A DNA stretch of 64,000 nt. Origin: Adiantum capillus-veneris. Its lineage: Eukaryota > Streptophyta > Polypodiopsida > Polypodiales > Pteridaceae. Made by a program: the position numbers and the translations under genes. Location of the stretch: assembly GCA_014529385.2 (NCBI GenBank), contig CM043966.1, positions 93,879,087 through 93,943,086 on the forward strand. The letters run 5' to 3'. The notes under the pieces are model-generated. The model was not told the DNA's origin. It was given only the letters and a program-made list of their open reading frames with translations, and did no database searches. Below, piece after piece: positions 58,324-64,000 of the stretch (position 1 is the first letter of the stretch; each line of letters starts with the position of its first letter).

Positions 58324-59229
58324 ATATTCATGTTTAAACCATGTAAAATGCTTGGTCAGAATGGGAAAAAAAAGGTATCTCCACTGATATGGAAAGAATC
58401 GAAATGAGTGTAGAATTTCTTAGGCCAACGACTATAAAAGAGTTAGGGGACTTTATGGATACTCAAAAAATTTATTTCCATGTACCCCATAGTTGCCAAG
58501 CTTCTGTATGTTTAAATCACTAATTTTGTTTAGATGAAAGAATGTGAAGAGTATTTCACCAAGCTAAAGGCATCATAAGTTAGTTTATTATATTTCTTGA
58601 AAATGACTTGATGACAACAATGAAGAAAGGTATAATACATCATAGATTCAAATTAGCTTCTAAGGATAATCATGAACGGAGAACCGCCAAAGTGGAGCGG
58701 GAGTTGATGACAATCTTTTTGATGCCAATCTTTTGACTATATAAATGATGCCAAAACATAGTGAAGAGATGATCCTTTTAACTTATGGAACCATCAAAGT
58801 GGGAGAAAATAAAGAGCCAAGGAAAATGATTGATTGAATAAGCTGGTTCAGTTGAATTGATTGCAAAATCACCGTACAAACTAGGATTTGATGGCATTAT
58901 GAGGTGGTACATTGAGCAAACAAAAATACGGTCAAAGCTCATGCTCAATGCAAGGCCAATCCACCGACAAAGTTCATGACTTTATTTCATGTCCCGACAG
59001 TGCCTAAATGGGATGGCTACATTCTAGAATACTGAATAAAGATAAAATTGAGACTATTGACATGATTCTAAGAAACTCTATATGAGAGGTGAAGATAAAT
59101 AGTTGAGGTTTCATATGGAGGACAAGTTGATGGCCATTTTTCATGGAGAACAAGATAATAAAATCAATGCTGTTGGCTAGAATTTGGTGGCCAACACTTA
59201 TCATGAATATAGATACTTATGTAACGAGG

Positions 59230-59512
59230 TGAAGAGGCACAAAGGCCTCCTAAGTTAAGGGGGGACGAGGGAGAGTAAGTTTAAATAAGTTCCTACAACC
59301 ATATGGAATTTTTTCTTGTGAATCAATATAAAATTGTATTATCTATTTTTAAAAAGTGGCCTTATCCCCTAGTTCTCACCTCCCACTCATGTCGCCAAAA
59401 CCTTCTCCCGCCATATGCTGCCCTGCCTTAGAAATCCATTTCCCCCCGAGCTTGCATCTACGGAGCAATCGCCCCATGTCATCTCCACTTAGCTAGGAAG
59501 GACATAAGAGCT

Positions 59513-59565
<53 letters not shown>

Positions 59566-59687
59566 CTAATTGCCTATGCCTTATGAAGCAAAAACCCTGC
59601 ATGTACCCTACAAAGAGAGAGAGCAAGAGAGGGGGAGGGGAATGATTCTCCTATGCTTTATGAAGCGTTCTTACCTCTGCTATGTGA

Positions 59688-59763
<76 letters not shown>

Positions 59764-60700
59764 CTAATGGGGAGACATGGCCTCCACGTGGCTTGCTTCC
59801 AAAACCCTTCTCACTCCTCTACCTCTAAATTCCTTGGCCGTCTTCTCTTCATATCCACTAATGGGCTTTTTTCTAATTTTCTTCCAATAGGTACCCCCTA
59901 TTCACAAATGGTTTATATATTATAAAGGGCCCCACTGAATTAATAAAGTAAAAGGTGCACACTGCACACCAACATTTCAAAACAAAATATAATAAGAAGG
60001 AAGAGAAATAAAAAGACATTTTAAATTAAATCAAAAAAATATTTTAATGCTTTTATATTATAAGAAAAGATAGATTTAATAAAAATAGAAAATAATAAAA
60101 TAATTAGTGAAATGAAAATTTTTTTAATCCTTAGATGAAAAGACCCTTTATCAATACCTCACACAGTGTTCAATAACGCCTTTTTGCAGAAGAGACGAGT
60201 TTTCTCCTTATATAGATGCAAACTGAATATACTAGTAGAAATTACCAAATATGAGTTTTTCCTCCAATATTAGTAAAAATTTCCAAGATGTTTGAACTAG
60301 TTTTTAGTATATTCTATTGGGTTCTTTTCCTCTTTACCATCCTTTGCAACCGACTAATTTGATTTTCAACCGGCTCAAAGCTAAGCTCAAGTACACCTTT
60401 CTCGAACACTGAGGTCCTCACATCACGCAACCAAATTCCTATGAATACAATATTTTATCTTTCATTCTCTAAAGTCTTCTTCAAGCATGCCAAAAAAGTA
60501 AATGCAACTTTAGAGAATAGCTTTCTATTCAGATGACATTTTTGAGGCCCCTTAGGGACACCTCTTACAAAGAGAATTGAACAGCCTTCACCATTTGGAT
60601 ACTAAGGCCTTCAGCAAGCCAAAAAGATGCAATGAGAGCACAAAAGTGCCAATCAAAACAGATGAATTAATATAACCAATGATGGAGAAGAGCATTTGCA
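59230..60700. other. AT-rich, microsatellite-bearing stretch within element 5 remains
   Basis: (GA)n at about 59514-59563, (CA)n(GA)n at about 59691-59761 and a very AT-rich block at about 59940-60130. No coding signal is seen. It separates RT-like from integrase-like remnants of element 5, so it may be inserted material. Confidence 0.45.
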
Positions 60701-61188
60701 AAGTGAAGAATGTTTTGCCAATATGACCCCCTATTTATTGAATGCACATAAATCGCATCATAGTAGCTACAAACTGGTCATGAGCAAAAGCTACTCATAC
60801 AATATCGTCACGAGATTTGGTTTATCTACAAAGATTGTGAGTGATTGGGAATGCATTTCCTAAATAAAGTCAATAAAATCCTTCCAAAAAAGTTCGGGAT
60901 ACTTCATTGCAAGTCTTAACTCCCTACCAACCTAAAGAAAATGACCAAGCTAAGAGCACGAAGAGGATGCTTTGTAAGGTTTTGACAAAAAGTGTAAGTA
61001 AGTCCAGATCAGATTGGGATCAAAAGATACATTTAACTTTATGTGATTACAAGGTCACCTACATGATGGTATTGGGCACTACACCATTTGAGATGTAAGC
61101 TGAGGCCATACTTTTCTCAAACACTACCACCATCCACCATCTTAGCAAGCTATTACATCTCCTATGATTCTCAATAATTGCCATATAG

Positions 61189-61190
<2 letters not shown>

Positions 61191-61250
<60 letters not shown>

Positions 61251-61280
61251 ATATATGTATATATATATATATATATATAC
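61191..61280 (+). repeat. Composite (CT)n(CA)n(TA)n microsatellite
   Basis: About 15 bases CT, 40 bases CA and about 25 bases TA in succession, immediately before the SINE. Confidence 0.95.
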
Positions 61281-61308
61281 ATACAAGGTATGCATAAAAA
61301 TAAACATA

Positions 61309-61672
61309 GGGGTCCTCAAAGAGTTGGTCTAACAGGAAGACTTTGGCCTCTCAACCTACGGACTGTGGGTTCAAATCCCCCTCTTGGGTCACACTCTAGA
61401 GGGACACCTTGTGCTCAAATGGTGTTCACGTTGCTAGGGCCCTTAACCTGGACACTCAAGTGCGCCCCACCCCAGGAGGAGGTTCCTAGCTGGTTGCTGC
61501 GAGTTCTCTCCGTCGTTCCCAGACGTGGTGCATCAATCAAGTGGCTATGGTGATGCCTACGCATGGCTCTTGCCAGATGGTACGCGGCCCTTGCTCCACC
61601 ATGTAACATGGCTAATATTTGGAAGGGATAAGCACCTCCCCCTGTGGGCCCTTTGGTGTGTCGGAAAAAAAA
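61309..61672 (+). mobile_element. tRNA-derived SINE
   Basis: About 360 bp. An A-box-like GTTGGTCTAACAGG (61325-61338) and a B box GGGTTCAAATCCCC (61368-61381) lie about 43 bases apart, giving an internal Pol III promoter. The body is GC-richer than its surroundings and ends in TCGGAAAAAAAAAA (61661-61674). AAACATAGG before the head (61302-61310) and AAACATATGG after the tail (61672) form a likely target duplication. Like other SINEs it would depend on LINE enzymes. Confidence 0.82.
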
Positions 61673-61689
61673 AACATATGGAAAAACTT

Positions 61690-62326
61690 AGTAATTTCAA
61701 AAACACACTCTGAATATACAACTTTTTCCATAATCTACTTCCCTACCTTCCAAAGTCCGGCCGATGTTCTCGTCGATTTAACAAACATTTGGAATATGTA
61801 GCACCATATAATTGTAGAGCACACCCAAAGTCCGTCCATGTTCAGGACAGTTCGAATGAGTTCAACTCTCAAGCATGGGTGCATTGCCACATCTCTGTGC
61901 CTCTGGTAGCGGGTAAAGCACGCACACCCAAAGCTCAAAATGGAAGAAACTAACCAGGAATTGCTTCAAGGATGTGTTTCCAACTTGCTGATTTAGATAT
62001 GGCACTGGGATTATCCCTTGACAGTTGAATGCTTAGAAGGTTGCCGCGCCCCCGACAACTTCTTTCCAAAATGGCAATGAAAATATCTTCACATGACAGC
62101 TATGGGGTGCTTGTTTGGAAAAATTGCTGTGAGGATACAAAATATTACATTCCCTTGTTGTACTCTTCACATCTCTTTGCCTGTAGTCACTCCTTACTTG
62201 CAATTTCTTAAGGGAAGCTTCATTGCTGGTGCTGTGCGCTGTTGAGGCAACCGTTGCTTGGGCTCGAAAATTCACTCCCCCATAGTGGGGTCTTATTGTG
62301 ATCATCACAATTCAATGTGTGTTCCC
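61690..62326 (-). other. Downstream flank of the GT90 gene
   Basis: Lies after the stop codon of the gene on the minus strand. Contains no recognised domain; a 91-codon minus frame (62033-62308) is probably chance within the 3' untranslated region. Confidence 0.5.
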
Positions 62327-64000
62327 TCAGCTTGTATCCAGAGAGTTGCTTGAAAGGGTGTCAAAGAAGCAAGGAACGGACTCACTCGGGTGATGCACCA
62401 TCGACGATTGGTAAAAGGGCACTTCATTTGGTGGGGCTACACAGAGAAAGGCATCTGCACAGAGCTCCTGTAGGTGGGCGCCTGGCACAGGCTCGAAGTC
62501 GAGCAAATTCGCATACTCCCGCAATAAGTGCAGCATGTAGTTGTACACACGTGCCATGCTCACTTCCTCCATCACAAACCTACTTCCCTGCTTGCCCAGC
62601 TCCATAGCCTGCTCGGCTTAGCATATACACAGATCACAAAACCTAGTTAGTGCTAGAAGAGAAAAGAAAGCCCAGAGAAATATCAATGAAATCAACCACA
62701 CCCATAGGCCATAGACACGCACACATGCAAAGCACAGCATTAAAAGTTTTCATGGAATACACTAAAGTGCAAACTTGACATGCATTTTGAGTGAACATCA
62801 GCATAGTAAAGCTTTTACCTCTAGCATGTGCATGTTGCCCCACTCTACAGCAGATGCAATTGTTGGGCACATGTCACTTGTTGGTGGGACAGGCCAGACA
62901 TGCTTCCTTGGTATCAACCCTCTAGAAAAGAACTCCAAAAACTTGGGCTGCACTAGCAGCACCGGTGAGTCACAAGCTAGAATGTACTTCAAGCTCACGG
63001 ACCAACCAATGCCTTCCACGTAGACTTTGTATCTGTTCACAAGTTTCCATCAGTTTTAGTGCTATGTGAGTGATGTTGAGGGTGACTGTGTGTGTGTGTG
63101 TGTTTTGGTGGGTGGGTAGGGGGGGGGCATGCACGCTTACATCTCCTGTGTGCTTCCTCACATAAGTTTACATGACAATGTGCCCTCTAAAGCATGCCTG
63201 ATTTCTGGGCACCCACAAATGTACCTAAATTAGAGCTAAAAGAACACTCGCACATCATGAGTGGCCATCTGTCTTTTCATCTTTAATTTAAACCATGTTC
63301 ACCTTTACCTGTGCTTGCATTGCTCTGATAGCTTGGAATGCCGAAACTTGGAGCGCACTTCTTTATCCCAATCCTAAAAAAGTACAAAATTTGATTATCT
63401 TACGAGCACCAATCGTCAATCGCTCCGTCTCAATTATGCAGCCACAAGTGGGTCTACAAGTTGAAGATCATAGTGATGCTAAGTGTTAAGTGCATAGATT
63501 GATTTCCAAAGGTTTCAAGTAGAAACATGGTAAAAGATTTTGATGAGGTTTTCGTGGCACTTGTCCAAATGCCTCAAGCATACATAAATACATGCATATG
63601 ATTATGCATGCATAAACATTGTAAGTAGGCGTATGCAGATGTTATTTATATGCACATGTATCTGTTGATGCACAATATATACACTCCCAAGCAAACCACT
63701 AGCAATGACAGGATCCTCTTCTATCTCGTATGCAACATCATAAAATGTAGCTTCGTTCTCATTCATATGCATATGCATATGCATAAACAGAGGCATTCAA
63801 ACCCCAACAAGATATGTGACATGTATGCCATGCACAAGAACACAGACAAGACGTTGACCTGGCTCTGAATATCAGCAGTTTCCCTATTGCACTTCACTAG
63901 CTCCATGCGGGTACCATCACCCATAAATGTGTTCCCTTTCCAAAAAGCCTTGGGTACTCTTTGTCTCCAAGTGCTTCTTGATGATCCTCTATGAATGCTC
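62327..64000 (-). CDS. Protein O-glucosyltransferase, rumi/POGLUT-like (GT90, CAP10 domain), 3' exons
   Basis: Four exons on the minus strand, the first cut by the window end: 63859-64000, 63309-63373, 62819-63032 and 62327-62608. Introns of 485, 276 and 210 bp all have GT..AG ends and the phases join exactly. The exons give VPKAFWKGNTFMGDGTRMEL, then DWDKEVRSKFRHSKLSEQCK H, RYKVYVEGIGWSVSLKYILA CDSPVLLVQPKFLEFFSRGL, WPVPPTSDMCPTIASAVEWG, and FVMEEVSMARVYNYMLHLLR EYANLL, in the order seen in plant GT90 proteins (DUF821). Members act in the secretory pathway and transfer sugar from a nucleotide donor; the plant substrate is mostly undefined. The protein ends SSNSLDTS with a stop at 62327-62329; no KDEL signal. 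No stop or shift is seen, so it is probably functional. The N-terminal half lies beyond the window. Confidence 0.92.

Larger units (their letters stand above)
56420..61090 (+). mobile_element. Gypsy element 5, heavily decayed
   Basis: Plus-strand Ty3/gypsy remains with stops every few dozen codons. RT traces: FIYNIEHTNCLSPVVLVFKK NGKL (about 57738-57812) and IAFAIE, GVFAYRVMPFGAMNAPITFQ (about 57897-57975). Integrase traces: VLTPYQPKENDQAKSTKRML, SRSDWDQKIHLTLCDYKVTY and GTTPFEM (60907-61098). A 179-bp tandem duplication sits just after the RT block. No LTR is recognisable. It follows copia C directly at 56420. Confidence 0.75.

Noticed and set aside
61318-61390. Possible tRNA gene (A and B boxes)
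   Set aside because: No acceptor-stem pairing or cloverleaf; a GC-rich body and poly(A) tail follow, so it is the head of a SINE.

Overview
The window is nuclear DNA from a land plant, almost entirely transposable-element sequence. The evidence is plant-type Ty1/copia and Ty3/gypsy retrotransposons with initiator-tRNA-Met primer sites (TGGTATCAGAGC-like), a tRNA-derived SINE, long CT/CA/GA microsatellites, and one intron-containing eukaryotic gene. The species cannot be fixed from this sequence; the flavour of the pol lineages would suit a fern or lycophyte as well as a seed plant.

Layout. 1-2157: direct repeats with tRNA-like heads leading into a minisatellite. 2158-12861: copia element A. 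Its 5' LTR carries a 163-bp solo LTR, its integrase region is split by short-LTR gypsy element 1 (4605-9839, minus strand), and its 3' LTR is cut by the next element. 12862-21122: gypsy element 4 (minus), with LTR, PPT, a long post-integrase region holding a second aspartic-protease-like domain, then IN, RNase H, RT and PR; its gag end is missing. 21123-34858: gypsy chromovirus element 3 (plus), its 5' LTR interrupted by gypsy element 2 (22525-28277, minus). 34859-37725: truncated copia D, same family as A. 37726-40219: an unidentified decayed reading frame and a minus-strand copia gag fragment. 40220-49259: complete copia E (plus), carrying the small non-autonomous copia F (43787-47892, minus). 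49260-53390: non-element-like sequence with microsatellites and a 178-codon orphan ORF. 53391-56419: 5'-truncated copia C (A family). 56420-61090: heavily decayed gypsy element 5. 61309-61672: SINE. 62327-64000: 3' exons of a GT90 protein O-glucosyltransferase gene on the minus strand, running off the window.

Five insertions have clear 5-bp target duplications (TCTCC, CCATC, GGAGA, AGAAT, GGATT), so much of the nesting order can be read directly. All retroelement genes carry stops or frameshifts. The GT90 gene is the only clearly functional-looking host gene; the 178-codon ORF at 51848-52384 is the other candidate. The most unusual observations are the post-integrase protease-like domain of element 4, shared LTR modules between two different copia lineages with hairpin insertions at the same LTR position, and the gag-protease-only element F.
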